A stretch of DNA of 64,000 bases from contig NC_133223.1 of NCBI RefSeq assembly GCF_040436345.1, positions 22,889,410 to 22,953,409 on the forward strand, written 5' to 3'. Of the stretch, positions 9,990-24,601 are shown piece after piece. The stretch comes from Pagrus major (lineage: Eukaryota; Chordata; Actinopteri; Spariformes; Sparidae). The first letter of the stretch is position 1, and each line of letters begins with the position of its first letter. The notes below the pieces were generated by a model. It saw only the letters and a list, made by a program, of their open reading frames with translations, ran no database searches and had not been told where the DNA came from. The position numbers were made by a program, and so were the translations under genes.

Positions 9990-10290
9990 TCAGTGACCAA
10001 AAAAATAAATATAAAATTCAGTAGAGTGTACACTGCAGATACCAGCCACCTAAATACACCTGGTCGTTTTCATCCATCATTCCTTGAGAAATGAACAAAA
10101 ATGTCGAAAAGCATCCTATCCTAAAAATTCCTGGATCTGTCCCTTTATCTGGATCCACACCAAAACATACCGGCTCTATTCTGGCCCGAAACCCATCCTC
10201 AATCCAAGTTTCGTGGAAATCTGGTCAGTAGTTTTTGTATAATACTGCTGACAAACCAACCAACCAACAAACAAACGGATACAGGTGAAA
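9990..10290 (+). repeat. Non-LTR retroposon-like 3' tail
   Basis: The wording 'ggatccacaccaaaa', 'aagtttcgtggaaatctgg', 'tcagtagtttttgtataat' and 'ctgctgacaaaccaacc', followed by CAAA/CAAC-rich simple sequence, matches a recurrent fish retroposon tail. I cannot assign the clade with certainty. No reverse transcriptase coding remains. Confidence 0.6.
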
Positions 10291-13200
10291 CCATCACCAA
10301 GCACACTGACAGAATAAGTGCAGATAAATAAAGAAACTTCAAGAAGACAATGATTAAAAGTGTATAAGACTCTGCATGAGCAATTAGGCTTGCAGTTAAA
10401 GGCAATAGCAGTATAGAGATAAGGAGCACTAATAAAACTAATAGGCTTGTCCGTGCGTCTGTATGCTACAACTCATCTGCAGAGAGAGACTCAGGGCCAG
10501 TCAGTGCTGCAGTTCAGCAGGTTCAGGTTGGCACAGCTTCAAACGCACACACACACGCACACACATTTTGGGTATTTGCCCATATCTCAGCTGTGATGGT
10601 CTGCGGCGAGGATGAGAGAAAGTGAGGCGGAAAAGAGACAGACAGAGAGAGCACAGGAGAGAATACAAAGTAAGAGGAGAAGGAAGAGAGAAAGACGTAT
10701 CAAGTCTCATCACGTTAACCCTCTTCTGATGAAAATCGTCCTATTAGCAAAACGCTCCTGGCACCATGAGGCGAGCAGAATACGCCTGAAAATGTGTGTG
10801 TGCATTTATTTAATTGAATGATTAAACAACAAGTGTAACTGTTATCTAGCAATCCCTTCATAAACTCAGTCATCTAGTTCGTAAGGGATATAAACATCTT
10901 CTTTTATTCACATTTATATGGAGGACAGAAAGATTTGACAGAACACAGGGATGGAAATCAATTAGACAGGAAGCAACATTCAAACAAGAAAGAAAGAGAG
11001 ACTTCTGCAGTTGCTGCTGCAGAGAAGTCACCTTATACACAAAAAAGGCTGAATTATCCTCCTTTTCCCTCATTTCTGTGCTCCTCCCTCCCTCCTCCTG
11101 TCCTCCCCATCCTCTAACAGAATGAATGGAGAAGTGGGTCTAAGGAGGACACAGGGGATTATGGGTTATTGACCCAGTTACCTGCCGTGACCAAACGCAG
11201 GCATGGCTGGTGCCCTGGCCTGACCGAACCGTCCTACCTCTGCCATCACTATTCACTCACCAGTAAACACTTTCCGTCTTACTGGAATAAACTGTAATAA
11301 ACGGAGAGTAACGAGGTGCCGGGGGACATAAATTAAAAGGCAGGAAAACTGAAAGGTCATTTTCTTTCCACTGGACTTGCATATTAAATTATGCACCTTG
11401 AGGTAAAGCAGTATGTGTTCATGAAGCGTGTTGCAGTTTGTTTAAAACTGAAGCTGCCAGTGAGGTCAAATCTGTTCAAATATGAGCTTAGAGGGTCTGA
11501 AAAAGCACTTACACAGAGTTACTAACCACAGTGATGGAATAAATGTGTTCAGGATGTGCGTTGATATTTTGGAGCTGATTTACAGCTTTTCTACCTTATC
11601 GTGTAACACTATCAAACAATAATGTTGGCTAATGGTAATCAAAAACGCTGATTTACCTTTAAAAATGGCCCAATGCCCCTTTAAATTTTCACTATTCATT
11701 GTCATTTAAGTTGCTGATCTACCAGGAAGCAGTAAAATGACAACAAATTGTCAGATTACCTTTTACATGTATTGGATTTTCAACCTGGAGCACAGCAGTA
11801 CGAGATTTGAGTTTCCCACTTCCACGTGATAAACATATCGCTTTTTGTACTCAGATGTCAAATATGTTCTGACAAGGTCGACAAGTCTGCAAATCTGAGT
11901 CTGCAAAAGTACCAAATTTTGAAATGTATAATGTAAAGGAACCCTGATATTTGGGGATATTTCCTGGGAAAATCATGTCATGCTCAGCCTTTCCGGACTA
12001 GATTGTAGCCCCTCCGCCCTCCACGTAAAGGCATGAAGGTTTGCACATGAAAACACCTGGAAGGAAATGCCAGAAATCTGAAGAAAGTAGAAGGTATTCA
12101 TGTCACGCTGCCTCTCCCTGCTATATGTTGCATTGTTTTCATTGTTTACATTGTTATTGTTTACATTGAGTGTTATTGTTTGCCGTAGTTGTTCCTCCGG
12201 TCCATCCTAAACATGAAGAAATCCATTCTTAGAGATTCAAGACTTCATCCGCAGTCATCAGCCAGTATACGGGCGGAGTTGTAATCGTTTTAAGGCTGAT
12301 ATATACACAAATACCTTCAGTTTGTTTCAGTGACAGTAGGAGGATGTTTGCTGTAACGACACTTCATGCAACATTTTCCATCTGGGTGGAAACAGTCTAT
12401 TATCTGGGCGGGTTTGAATAACAAACTGACATTTGCTCACAGCAAAGTCACTGCGAGCTCTTAACCTTCAGTAAGATCGACTCTCACAGCTGAATCCTGC
12501 CGGGACGTTTTGGCAAAATGTCACGTTTTTCCTCTTTAAGTCCGAGCCTTGTGTGTTTGTGTAAACGTCACGATTAATCTGCTCGGCATGTATATCCGTG
12601 TACACACATCCTGTGTATCATATACGCGTTGGTATATTTGAAAGTGGTCTGAAGGAATGAGGGCTGGTGCTTGTGAAAGGTCAAGAGGAATGTGTGTGTA
12701 CACAGACCCCAAACAGAGTTACTGTGTGTGCATGTGTGCTGAACAGTTTGGTCTGTTTTGGATGTGATTTTGTGACGGATGCCAGTTTAATTCAGTTTAT
12801 TTCAGACTGTGGGTCCTCGTGAAAAAGATTAAAATCACATTAATTTGTATTCACAACATAGAAACAAAACTTTCAGCACCATCTATTCTCAAAATGCTGT
12901 TGAGACTCTCCATTTTGTGCCGTTCTCTACCCAAACCAATGCACATAAAGTAAACTTGATGGGCACTTTGACATAAAAACTAAAATCTGTTTTGATTTTA
13001 TGGAAAATCCACTATTGGCTGGTTGCTGTTGGCCACCAGTTTAAATCAAACTTCCAACCAGACCTAGTAAACAGTCATTTTTTAAGATAATCTGGTCCCC
13101 TGTTTATCTTAAATCTGTGTCCTGGCAACTAAAGGATTGTTTTTATTGGTATTTATGCAGCTTAAACCCTTTTCTAAGGTTAAGTCAAGATCACGGTGTT

Positions 13201-14013
13201 GGTACATTTTATAAAGGACAAAAAGACGCTGATTTGTATCACGGGATGGGACACGAGCCTTGTATACGTCAAACTGACCACCTCAGTGTCCTCCTTGTGA
13301 CTTTTCACTGCAGTACAGTACATGATGTGACTTCCTGCAGAGGAACAAAATGTCGCCAGTGAATGTAAATCAGGTTTAGATTAGGGACGGCAATTTAATT
13401 TACATTAAACTTGTGTAACCTACACACCGGTAGTCTGAGGAAGAGAGGTAGAAGAAGAGAAAGAGAGACAGACAAAATAAGAACCAAATATGAACAAAAG
13501 TTTTTATTTAGTACATTATCTGGAGGCCTCAGGGTTTGTATTGTAATGAATATCTAAATAAAGTCGGCTCTATAGTAAGGACAGACGAAATGACAAGGGA
13601 GATAACCCCATGGGAAGTAAGTCTCATTTTGAGAAGTATTGACATGGTTGCTGATAATTTCTAACACTTCTAATCTATTTAATTGATTATTAGTATGTCA
13701 GTGGTTTTCTCGTCAGTTGTCAGACTCGAGTAACTTAAAGAAAGGAAGGAGAGACAAAGCGGGACGTTCGTCAGCTGGCCGTAGTGCATTAATTAGCTGT
13801 TCCCATGCCATGTGCTCATTACAGCTACTTCCAGTGATCACACCGGGTGTTATGTGTCACTCCCAAAGGACACAAACACACATACCACAGCCATATGAGC
13901 TACTGGAAGAGTGTGTGATCAGTGTTAGTCTGCAGCCACAATAGCTCTTTGTCTGCTCAAGTGAAACCGAAACACCAAAACATGACACGAAGGACAAGTT
14001 TAGCCTGAGATGG

Positions 14014-14015
<2 letters not shown>

Positions 14016-14056
<41 letters not shown>
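14016..14056. repeat. (GT)n microsatellite
   Basis: An uninterrupted GT/TG dinucleotide tract of about 41 nt. Confidence 0.95.
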
Positions 14057-14059
<3 letters not shown>

Positions 14060-15961
14060 GTAGCTTGGTGATTGTTGCTGTAGTAGGAAGGACGTGTCTT
14101 CACAAATATATTCAGCTCTTTTGGCTGTGCTGTCAAATTGTAGAGGTCTCAAGACTGAAGCATGTTTTTTACAGTAGCTTCACAAGCAAATATTAAAGGT
14201 AAGATTTGTAATGAAAGTGTGGTGGCGACATTGTTGTATCAAGAATATTTACATCTACTGCGACAGGAGCCAGCACCTGTGCACCTTCATAGAGGCGTCT
14301 ATTTAAAGGAACAAGTGTGCTTATTTTACTGCTAACTGGGTGTTTATAACTGAGTGAAGTCTTTATGAGCTTTGTGAGTGTTTGGCCCCAGTAACACTGA
14401 GACGCTCCGCTACAGGAGGGCTGTTTCAAAAACGCCTTGGAAAAGTGCATTAGACAAAACAGCGCGGTGCACCTGTGGCGCGAAGCTGCGTGTGCCGCTG
14501 CAGGATAAAGTAAATAATGGTAGAAGCAGTGCGATCTGTTGAGAATATTTTAACATCTAAAAACAGCTGGTTACACTGTTGTAACATTGCCATGTAGCTT
14601 TTGCCATGTGTGACTTCTCTTATTGTGACGGGGCTGAACCGATCTCATTGAGGACAAAAACAGGAGAAATGGGATACGGGAGTGACTTTTTAAAAGTTAA
14701 AGTGTTTTTAAAGGGCATGAAAGTTAATGGCTGCTCTATGTAAGATGGCCTCCACACATCTTCTACAAATTATAGACACCATTGAGCCCACAGTGACCTT
14801 TTTTGTTTCAAGACACTTTCATTTATAAGTCCTGAGAAATCAGCCATAAACACTTTGGCTGTCAGCCTAGATGTTTTTTGCACTTGATAAATACGAACAG
14901 TGTTGCAACTCAGTAGGTTTTGTGCCACTCAGTGGTTGTAAACATGGTGACATCAGGTGTATAGCCTTTATTGAGCTTTTTCCGAGTTATCTAGAGAAAA
15001 TTCCTGTATTGTTTCATCTGACAGAATATTTCACAGACAACAAAATATCACAATGTCGTTTGTGTGTTTGTTTGTTTTTCCCAACATCGTGCAGCCGTTA
15101 TCGGAGCTGAAGCCTGTGGATGTACTTTCGTCAGCAGCAGATGTCACCATGATTCACAACAAACATTTTAACAAGTCGGTTGTAATAATGTACTCTCATT
15201 GATCACGACTGAGACTAAACTGTTCAAAAGCTGTTATTCAGATATATTCGGATTTCAGAGCATCCTTGTGCTCAACGGGAGGAAGATATTCGGAAACAGT
15301 CCTTGCTCACGGCCGCAGTACTACACAATGATATCATTTAAAACACTTTCCAGGCTGACAACCTGACAAAGTTTCAAGTTTTTGCACAAACCAACAGGTG
15401 GTTTCATTTAAGTACATTACAACAGTTTACTGTGACCAAATGTTGTGTTGTCACAGTAAACTGTGAGTTTGTCTGCAGTCGTGCAACCTCTGACCTCCTC
15501 GTTCCATCCGAATGCACCATTAGACATCTGGTACTGTTCATCAGTACCTGTACGTGCTGCTCTGCACATCTCAACTTTTCATTTGAGCGGTCGCACAAAC
15601 ATGACATTTTCTCATCTTGTTTATCCTGTAACACAAAGTTTAATGTTGATCTCAGACTGACGCTTCAGGGAAAAGGTGAAGACTCCATTCTCCACATTGA
15701 GCTGCAACATTGATACATCAATAATCATAATCCAGCTCTTCTGCCTGGTGCCCACTTTTACGTTTGGTACTTTAAGCATATTTCAGGCTCGTGAATTAAA
15801 TTGCACGTGACTCTGTCTGTGATGTGGAGGCCTTTCTTAAAACATCCAAAGATATAAAACACTGCACGACGACATGCAGATGTCGCCCCCTCAACCACCA
15901 CACACATTGCATCATCCACGGAGATCCTCTTTCACATCCAGATGAGGAATGTTTGATTTAA

Positions 15962-15962
<1 letters not shown>

Positions 15963-15993
<31 letters not shown>
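15963..15993. repeat. (CA)n microsatellite
   Basis: An uninterrupted CA tract of about 31 nt. Confidence 0.95.
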
Positions 15994-15995
<2 letters not shown>

Positions 15996-16739
15996 AACCA
16001 AGCTAAATATTATCTCAGAGGTGCCACTGCTGTCGATGTGCTGCTGAAGAAGGAGTTTTATTGATTTGTTTAATTTATGAGAGTGAAGGTCTGTTCCTGT
16101 GTTTGTCAAAGGAGTTGTGATTGGATGACTTAATGCACCGAAACAGGAGGACAGTGATGTCATCAGGACAAACACTACCCTCACTGTCTCCACAGTGGTT
16201 TCTCAATGACTCCTCAACTTCCAAAACAAACCCGACTTGTCCTCACCCCACCCATCCCTCTGAGGCTCTTACCACCATCATCATCTCCACTCTGTTGTTT
16301 TTCGTTGTAGTTTCCTTGAAACTGGACGTCGACGATGTTCCCACGGAGTGCCAGTGTTGTTATGGCTGTGGTCACATGGTGTTAAGAAAACACAGACTTT
16401 AAACAGACTTCACTGATTGATGGAAGGAAAATAATGAGCTATAGCGAAGAATCCACATAGTGTCGTATTTATCTAGAGTTTCTAGGAAGAGGCCCTCTTC
16501 TGTGAACTCTTGAATGAAGCTGAAAGGTGAACATTCATCAAGCCTGTCTAGAGGATTCCTAATAGGACAGCTTCAGAGAAGACACCTCAACAACTACTGA
16601 CAAGACTCCCATGAAATTAACTGTTTCAGGAAGATACCTAACAGATAACTCGTGTAGTCAGGTTGACTTGGGTTAAACTTTGGAGGGACAAAAAATGTCG
16701 GTAATGTTTGATGGCTGTTTTTGGGTAGTTGTCACTATG

Positions 16740-17221
16740 ATAGCCAGAGGGGGGAAGTAACAAAGTATTTGTACCACAGAGTTTTCCTCCAGAGGGTTTT
16801 TTCTCTGTCCATGTGATCAGCAGCAAACGTCAGTCAAGCTTTAAGGTGCTGCGTCTGGAGGAAGGGCTTTCTTTTTGCACAGCAGCCTTTCAGCCCATGT
16901 TGATTTAAAACACGCTTGACTGCTGACACCTGTCTTCCAGCAGCTTCTACTTCATTGCAGACTTGCTTTTTGGTGGTTTTTGGTTGACTCTTGACCATCC
17001 TGAGCCGTTTTCTCTCAGCAGCAGGTGATAGTTTGTGTTTTCTTCCTGATGGTGGCAGTGACACAACTGTGCCATGCACTTTATACTTACAAACAGCTGT
17101 TTGCACAGTTGATCTTGGGACCTGTAACTGCTTTGAAATGGCTCCAAGTTGACTCTCCTGACTTGTTCAAATCAATAATGGGCTCTTTCAGATCAATGCT
17201 GAGGTCCTTAGACTTTCCCAT
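16740..17221 (-). pseudogene. Decayed Tc1/mariner-type transposase N-terminal half
   Basis: The minus strand begins MGKSKDLSIDLKEPIIDLNK, the usual opening of fish Tc1-like transposases. After a frameshift near 17150 it continues with LGAISKQLQVPRSTVQ (helix-turn-helix) and KHKLSPAAERKRLRMVKSQP. It then breaks with a stop near 16833 and resumes FAADHMDREK before losing similarity. At least one frameshift and one stop are present, and the catalytic DDE half is missing. This is an inactive 5' fragment of an ordinary Tc1 element. Confidence 0.85.
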
Positions 17222-18378
17222 TGTAGTGTTTGTGGCCGAGTCTAGTGGGTGTATCAGACTTTTGTCTACGACTGTATGTGTTCATCAGCTTAAAGCAGGA
17301 CTAGAAGGCTCTGCAGTGTAAACAGCTTGGCAACATTTTTATGAATGAAACGTATCCACACATGCAACAGGAAGTTTTATGGGCATCGATTAAACTAATA
17401 ATCAAATGTCACAAACCTGTTTGTGCAGTTTAGAGAGTTCAGTGAATCTGACTTCGAATTTTTGTACGAAGAAACCTCACGGACAAAGTAAGAGGGATTA
17501 AGCATAAAAACTGTTCATGCATCCAGAAAGACAAGATGCCTTTCAGAATATAAGATGTAGTTTTTAAAAGCTCTAAGGAGCAGAGATGAAAGTCTGTGAA
17601 CCTCCAGGGCACGAGGACGGCATCTGCATGGTGAAAGACTACCAGGAGAAAGAGCTCAAATGTTTAGATGTGGGGCTTTAACTGTGCGTGTTGTTCTGGT
17701 CCAGTCGCCTCAAGTGCATGAAATTATAAGTGTCTCTGTTGGACACCCTGTGTGTGTGTGTGTGTGGTGTGTACGGCTTCAGATGTGAGAGTTTTTGGAA
17801 AGGGAGGACATTTTAGATGGATCAAAGCACTTTTTGAGGGTTAAAACTTGGTTTTAAGTTGAATATTAGAGTTTGATGATTCAGGTTATTTGTAGAGTAA
17901 GAGTTGTTTTTTTTTTTGGCAAGAGAAGGCATCATGTCAGTGTTTAGATAAAGTCTCATCTTTTCATGAATCATTGCTCAGAATCTGACACCAGCCAAAC
18001 AGAGAGAGAGTCATAATCAGACTCTTCTGTGTGCCTTCGGCGTGCCAAGTGCTGACCCAGTTTCTCTTCTGTGGGTTGGCATCACCTGCGAGCCAGCACC
18101 ACCTCGGGACGCACAGAGAGTCATTCACACAGAAGCAAACATACATCAACCAAAAAAAGCTGCACGTGATTGTGTTTTGAATCTGTACATCCACGAGAGT
18201 GAGGTGCCAGGTAGAAACCTGTTGTGAGCCACAGCTTTTTTTGTGTGTTTGTGTTTTTGTGTGTGTGTGTTGACCTTGGCTGTCTGAAAGAGCGACTCAG
18301 CACTCTTGAAAACAGTTTGGGCTCTTCTGTCGCAGGTCTAGTTTGCCAGGAAGAGGTAATTTTCCAGCATATTTATCC

Positions 18379-18381
<3 letters not shown>

Positions 18382-18446
<65 letters not shown>
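18382..18446. repeat. (CA)n microsatellite
   Basis: A pure CA tract of about 65 nt. Confidence 0.95.
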
Positions 18447-18448
<2 letters not shown>

Positions 18449-20093
18449 AAAACTCAACTTCTCGTGATAAAAATAAGCATAAATCGGTGCTCTTTAGTCC
18501 TTGATGATAATTCATTTTGACTTCTGACGCATATATGTTATCTGACTGATGGTTGCAAAAAACACGTGCGCGGGTACGACCATGAATTTGCACAAAGACG
18601 CACACACACTGAGCCAACGGTAGTGTGTCTGCCGAGCATTTGCATATTGGTGGTGGCATTCCTAGAGGAGGAAAATGCAAATGATGCAGGAAGATCAAGC
18701 AGTAAAAGTGTTTTTAATACCACATTCAGAGGGCTGTCATCAGGGAGAGCATCAACACGAAGGAAGAAGAAGGTTGTGATTTTCATAAATCGAGTGAAAT
18801 CTAATTAAAATGTCTAATTACAGTAGAATCGGGTGACAAACTTCACAGCAGATAAGAAAACATCATCAAACCTTTAATATACCTGTCTGTCTTTATTGCA
18901 GTTGTCTTATTTTAAAGGTTATGTACAGTTTTTCCTTGAGTCCCCTGTTAGAGCTTAACAGAGTTTTTATTGTTAAAGTGTAGCAGTCCTATTGTTTGAC
19001 TTGCTATCTTTCTTTGTTTGGGCTGATTTTCCTCATGACTGATTGCAGGTGATTCAAAGCACCTGTCCACAGGTGGGGAGACTGACTCCTGATTTGAGGA
19101 GTGGAAGCAGCTTGGGGCATTTCCCTCCCAGCCAATCAGGGTGTGACGACACCCTGTTTGAAAGGCTTAAGAGAGATGGGAACTGGCACACTGCGGGCTC
19201 TCACCCTGAATTACTGAGAACCTCAGTCCCCCTTAGATTGCCAGAAACTCTGGTCTATTTAGGCCCTGTTTTGTTTTCTTGGCTTTCTTGAGGGAACTTT
19301 GTTTATTTGGGGAACCCCTTAAAACCCAAGCCCCTTTATACCTTCAGTTTACCATTTTGTTTCCCTGGGGCTTGTAGGAGCACATTTATTTATTATAGCG
19401 GGAAGAGGCATTTGTTTATTGGTTATGTCCAAGTAGCAGACATTTGGGCATTCCCCTAGGTCTGCATGTTTTTTGTTTGTTGGGCTGGCCTGTAAGGAAT
19501 TTACAGCCAGTACCGCCACAAAAGTCTTTCTGAATCACTTTCTGAATCATAAAACTTAAATTTAGTTGCACATATGACAATGTAAAAACATCGCCTCTGG
19601 ATGGATCAGGGTTTCCACATGAGGTCAAACTTCAGGAGCAAGAGAGTTTGGGATGGGAGAGCAACACTGAGGCCATGCCTCTGATAGCTAACACCACCTG
19701 GGGTTGTTCATAAAGGTGTCTCATCACCGTCTCAGTTATCTGTCAAACATCTGACATTGAAAACACGCCCACGGACGCCTGAACTTCAGATTTCCCAAAT
19801 ATGAAGAGAATGTTTTTATGCTCTATTGAAACATGCTGCAGTACTCATGTTTAAAATCATCGACAGAAACTCCAAAATAAAAGAAATCCACATGAATTTG
19901 ACAATACATGCTGATACATTGTCATTTTCTTCTTTACATCATAAAATATATTTTGATCGGCACAATGGTAATATATGCTGATATGTATTCAAAATATGTT
20001 CACTCTGAATATATTTTTGCATTTATTACTAGTTAATATATGTTTGAAAATACATGGTAATAGTTTTTACAATATATGATAAATGGTTGTAAC

Positions 20094-20170
<77 letters not shown>
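20094..20170. repeat. (GATA)n microsatellite
   Basis: A pure tetranucleotide GATA/TAGA tract of about 77 nt, roughly 19 units. Confidence 0.95.
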
Positions 20171-22839
20171 TGTTCAATAAGTACATTATTAAATATATAT
20201 TTCAATACACAATTTCAGCCTGTGTCGACTCTTTATATTTATGTGATACACAATAATTAATTGACACAAATTCCATAGTAATGAATTAGATCTATGTATA
20301 AGAAAAACACATCTCTGTTGCATGAGGGTGAATCATTTTAATTTAAAAAGGTGCGTCTCCTAGCAACAGCTCTCAAAAATCAGTCGGACGCTGACATTGA
20401 AAAAACCCCACAGAGCCCCAGATTTCACTTTTTACAATAATATGTTCATCCCCTTCTGCAAAATGACTAAATGTGTGCAAAAGCTACAATATAATTTTAG
20501 TTTAGTCAAAATGTAAGTTTAAAATGATTTCCTTGTCTAAACAATCTGCATCGGTAATAACTAAGTCTTGCAGTGTTGACACCCAACACCTGTGTGAAGG
20601 TGAAAATAGAGAAGACAAAATACGACCCGTCAGTTATCATCACTAAACATGCAGTAAACCCTGAATTCTGTGACTCGGTGACAGAAGAATGAGGGACTGG
20701 AGAGAGAAAACAGTTTAGAAAACTAGAAACAGATGTGTGCGGTGCAGGTGAAATGTAAGTCTGAGAGATAACGAGGGAAGCCGAGGAGCAGGTCAGTAAA
20801 GAAAAGGGGGAAATCCTCTCCGTGTGAGGAATGTAGTCGTAAACAAGGTTTGACCTCGTCTACCACAGCGACGAACATCAACGCTGCCTCTGTCACAAAC
20901 ATTCATCTTTACCTTCCTGAGAGTCTTTCATTGTCTGCATTCATTCACTGAACGCTCGCTTCTGCATGTAAACGTGTGAGTGCACGTGAGATGTGCACAT
21001 CTTTGCCCTCACATGTATACTGTAAGTGTGCATGTGCGTCTGTTGCCCTTTGCCCCTCGTTCTTGTGTTCTCTCGGGGTTTCAGGCCTACCTTCATTGTG
21101 TTTCTTTTGTCTGCGGCTGCTTTGTTTTAGTAGTGGTCGGTCAGTAAAACAGCAGCGGTTAGCTGCTAATCCGCCACGCTGGTTTTTGTGTCTCAACACA
21201 GCAGCACTGTATGAAGCGAGCTGGAGCTACATAACCACCAGAAGACCCGAACAAAGAAGTGCTGGGAGCACTAATCGTCAGGACAAAGCAAAGATGAGCA
21301 AACACTTCATCACCTGAAACACAAACCCATCTCCTGGCCCCAGCAGGAGATGACAGCTGCGTTTTTAAAAACATTGTTATATCTGATGTAGTTCAAATCA
21401 TTCTGAGTGATTTGTTTTTCACTTTCTTATTTTGGCGTTGGTGCATTACAATAGTAGCAATCTCCAATCTCTAGCTTGTTGGTGTCCTTCAAAATTGTGA
21501 TGGGAAGAATTTGTTTTGGTGGAACATTTCCACGTTTGTCTCCTGTAGAGATGTTTTTTTTCTAAAAATATAATCACATGCAGATTGCGGGAGGGAAGGA
21601 GTCTCCTGAATGAAGTTGTTGACCAGTGGCAGGCTCAGGACAAACCAAACCAACATCACAGAACTAGCAGTGACAAAAGCCGACTGTTGCATCACCTCAG
21701 TTCAGCCTGTTTCTGCAAAAAGCTGTTCTTGAACTCACCGCAAAGATCATCAACACCGATTCTACTTACTCAATCGGCCAAAAAGCTGCCAGCAAGGAGC
21801 GACAAGTGCTAACAGTGGTGGGCACACCACAACAACTAGGGCCATGGACCCAACACTCACTGCCTACATCCAGTGAGTCCGATCAGAGTGACAGAGTCAT
21901 AGAAGATAAATTCAATTTGCACCTTCAGGACTGACAGCCGACACTCCAGATTAACAGCAGCACAGCAATTTTATTTTGTAAGAGGGGAAAGTCGATCAAT
22001 AAAGCCCGTCATGCTTTCATCTACAGCAGATGTACAGATGAGGAGAAAGACGTACTGACTTCAGGTTTACACTCATGTCAAGGTTTTGCTCGTGGAGAGA
22101 ACAGAGACCTACGCTTCGGATACGATATCCTCCTGATGTTTAGAGTCTCAAGGTTGGCAAGTATGAACATGACGCGAAAGCCGTGGAGGAAAAAGTGAGA
22201 GGACGTTGAGTGATGATTCTTAAGAATTGATCCGGTAAAGAGAGCGCAGATGAGGTGACGCTCATACTGACCATGAAGCTGTTTTAACAACACACACATC
22301 TCCGCACCTCCAGCTGATGAGTAGCTGTTGTTGAAAGTCGGCTGAGCGAGAGGAAGCGACACTGAATCTGACTCATCGTGGCGTCTGTCATCGGCTGGAT
22401 TATGTGTGAGGTCACGGCGAGAGCAGATTAACGTCCTTGGGGTCAGATTGAGGACATGTTTGACAAAGCAGAGTGCAAATCGGGGTCGGAAGTGACTCGG
22501 CACTCTGGCATGAAAAAGTCCATCCATGTTTTTTCTTTTGGTTTTAATGTTTTCTTTAAAACGACACAATCTTTCAGGAATCCAGGAAACATTTTAGCAG
22601 CTCAGTACCTGCGTTTGGACCACGTTACTCCAGAATCAGATTTGGTTCCTGCAGTTTTCAGTCAGACAATCAGCCAGAGGCAGGATGTAACTAATACACT
22701 GACTGAAGCACAGTACAATACATATATTATAAACAGGCTACTTTACTTTCACTTTGTTTCTCACGCCACTTTTTACTTTGACATGTTTTGGTCACTCGAC
22801 ACTCTGCTGGAGATGTCCAAACTTCTCACCAAATAATAA

Positions 22840-23065
22840 TAAAAAAAAAATGTGTTGCCACAATCACAGCTGGAAATTGATGCGTAGCTGCAGTCACAAG
22901 CGTGACATCCTTCTCGCCTGTAAATCCACCAACAACTCCTTCAGCTCCTGATACGACAGCAGGTCATAAACGTTTCATGTGAAGGTGAGATGACATGTTT
23001 TGTAGAAATGTCGATATGGTCCACAGCCTTCAGCAATGTGCAGAAACATTAAATGCCATCACTGA
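22840..23065. repeat. Dispersed repeat, family shared with 56930-57370
   Basis: 'cacaatcacagctggaaatt', 'acatgttttgtagaaatg' and 'gcagaaacattaaatgcca' recur in similar order in the copy near 57 kb. I recognise it as a common fish interspersed repeat without coding capacity. Confidence 0.55.
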
Positions 23066-24497
23066 GAAAAATTAGCGTATTTCCAACAATGCTATAATGT
23101 AACTGTAGAAAAGAGAAATTATACACAAAATGTCATAATTTGACACAAAATTGTGTTAAAATGTCTGGGAACATTATTATTTTCACTGATTTATAACATT
23201 TTAATTAAGTTTTATCTCTTCAGTTTATAACCGTTAATTAGTATTTATAATCCTATATAATTTTTTTATAGTTATTCTTTATCTTTATGTGTGCGGTACA
23301 TTTCTGAGAACTGGAGGGTGGGGAGGCGGCACGTTCACACACATCTCAAGGCAGTCCTTGAGTCTGGCACTCAAAGTGGGTCACATAACTGAAGAGGGTG
23401 GGGGTTGGGTGGGTGCACAGCGCTGCTACACCTCTTTGTCTCAGTCTCAGGGGGCGACTGAACCAGTTTAAGGTAAATGTGATGCCAGAATTCATGTTGA
23501 AATATCTCCCATCATAAAAGGTGCACGAGTTGTACGGAGAGGAAGGTGCGTCGCAGAGTAATCTGTCAGTGCTAAGTACATTGTACTTGTACTCGACTCT
23601 TATCTTTTCATGTCACGTTCACATTTACATCAATACACTAAGAATAAAATGATATAATATATAAAATAACAGTCAGAGGGACCAGGAGGACGTTTTCATT
23701 ATACTTTTAAGTAACATTTTCAATGCAGAACCAGATTTATTTGAACCAGAGTCTCTGAATAATTCCTCTACGACTGGTGTATGTTCATCTCTCTGAAGCT
23801 GAACATCGACGTGTTTTATTTCAAACAGAAGCTCTTTTCTGTTTTTTACCGTCTCCTCAGACCAGATGATTCACTCTTCTTACTTCGTGCCTTCCTGTGA
23901 CGCACCATGAAATCCTCCTTTTTGAGAAGCATTGATCAAAGTTTGTACAGTTTTCTCTGTGTCTCACTTCACCAGAAGAACATCTACTGACCTTCACGTC
24001 ATTGAATGAATCACTTGTCTCTTCGGTCTGTGCTCAGCTGTCTCGTCTCCAAGGTCACATTGTTTAATATGAAACCGACAAGAAGCCGTTCGGTAGAGAC
24101 TTGAAGTCACTGTCATCCTGATGACACATGATTTTAAAATAAAGAGAAATAAAAATATTTAAAAAGGGAATATAAAACTGTAACTGAGCTGATCCTTCAC
24201 TCGTCAAATAAAAGAAAACTGTCCCAAACTTCAACCCACAAAGTTACAAGACCAAACAACAGTAATGTGGTGGCAGGTGAGACGAGGAAAGAAATACAGA
24301 CACACACATACATTTATACTGGAGGATTCGGGTGGCAGTCGACGGTAAATATTTTCACCGGCAGGTTTCTCTTCAGTCCTGCACGTGAATCTGACTATGA
24401 GCCTGTTTGTGCTTATGTGGCAGGAAAAGTGTGACAGCAATGAGAATTAACATCTCTGCTCGCTGACATGAAATAGACTGAGCATAACAGAGCTGCT

Positions 24498-24601
<104 letters not shown>

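Larger units (their letters stand above)
10291..16739. other. Gene-free stretch
   Basis: No ORF here resembles a known protein and no splice-bounded exon stands out. The stretch holds a short (AC)n near 10543-10565, a purine-rich GAGA segment (10607-10700) and two CA/GT microsatellites. The region 11120-11260 is less repetitive ('gggattatgggttattgaccc') but unassigned. Confidence 0.6.
17222..22839. other. Gene-free stretch with microsatellites
   Basis: No supportable coding exon. It contains the CA and GATA tracts listed separately. The segment 19030-19400 looks like unclassified repeat ('cccagccaatcagggtgtga'). An imperfect X-box-like site GTCTCCTAGCAAC lies at 20355-20367. Confidence 0.55.
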
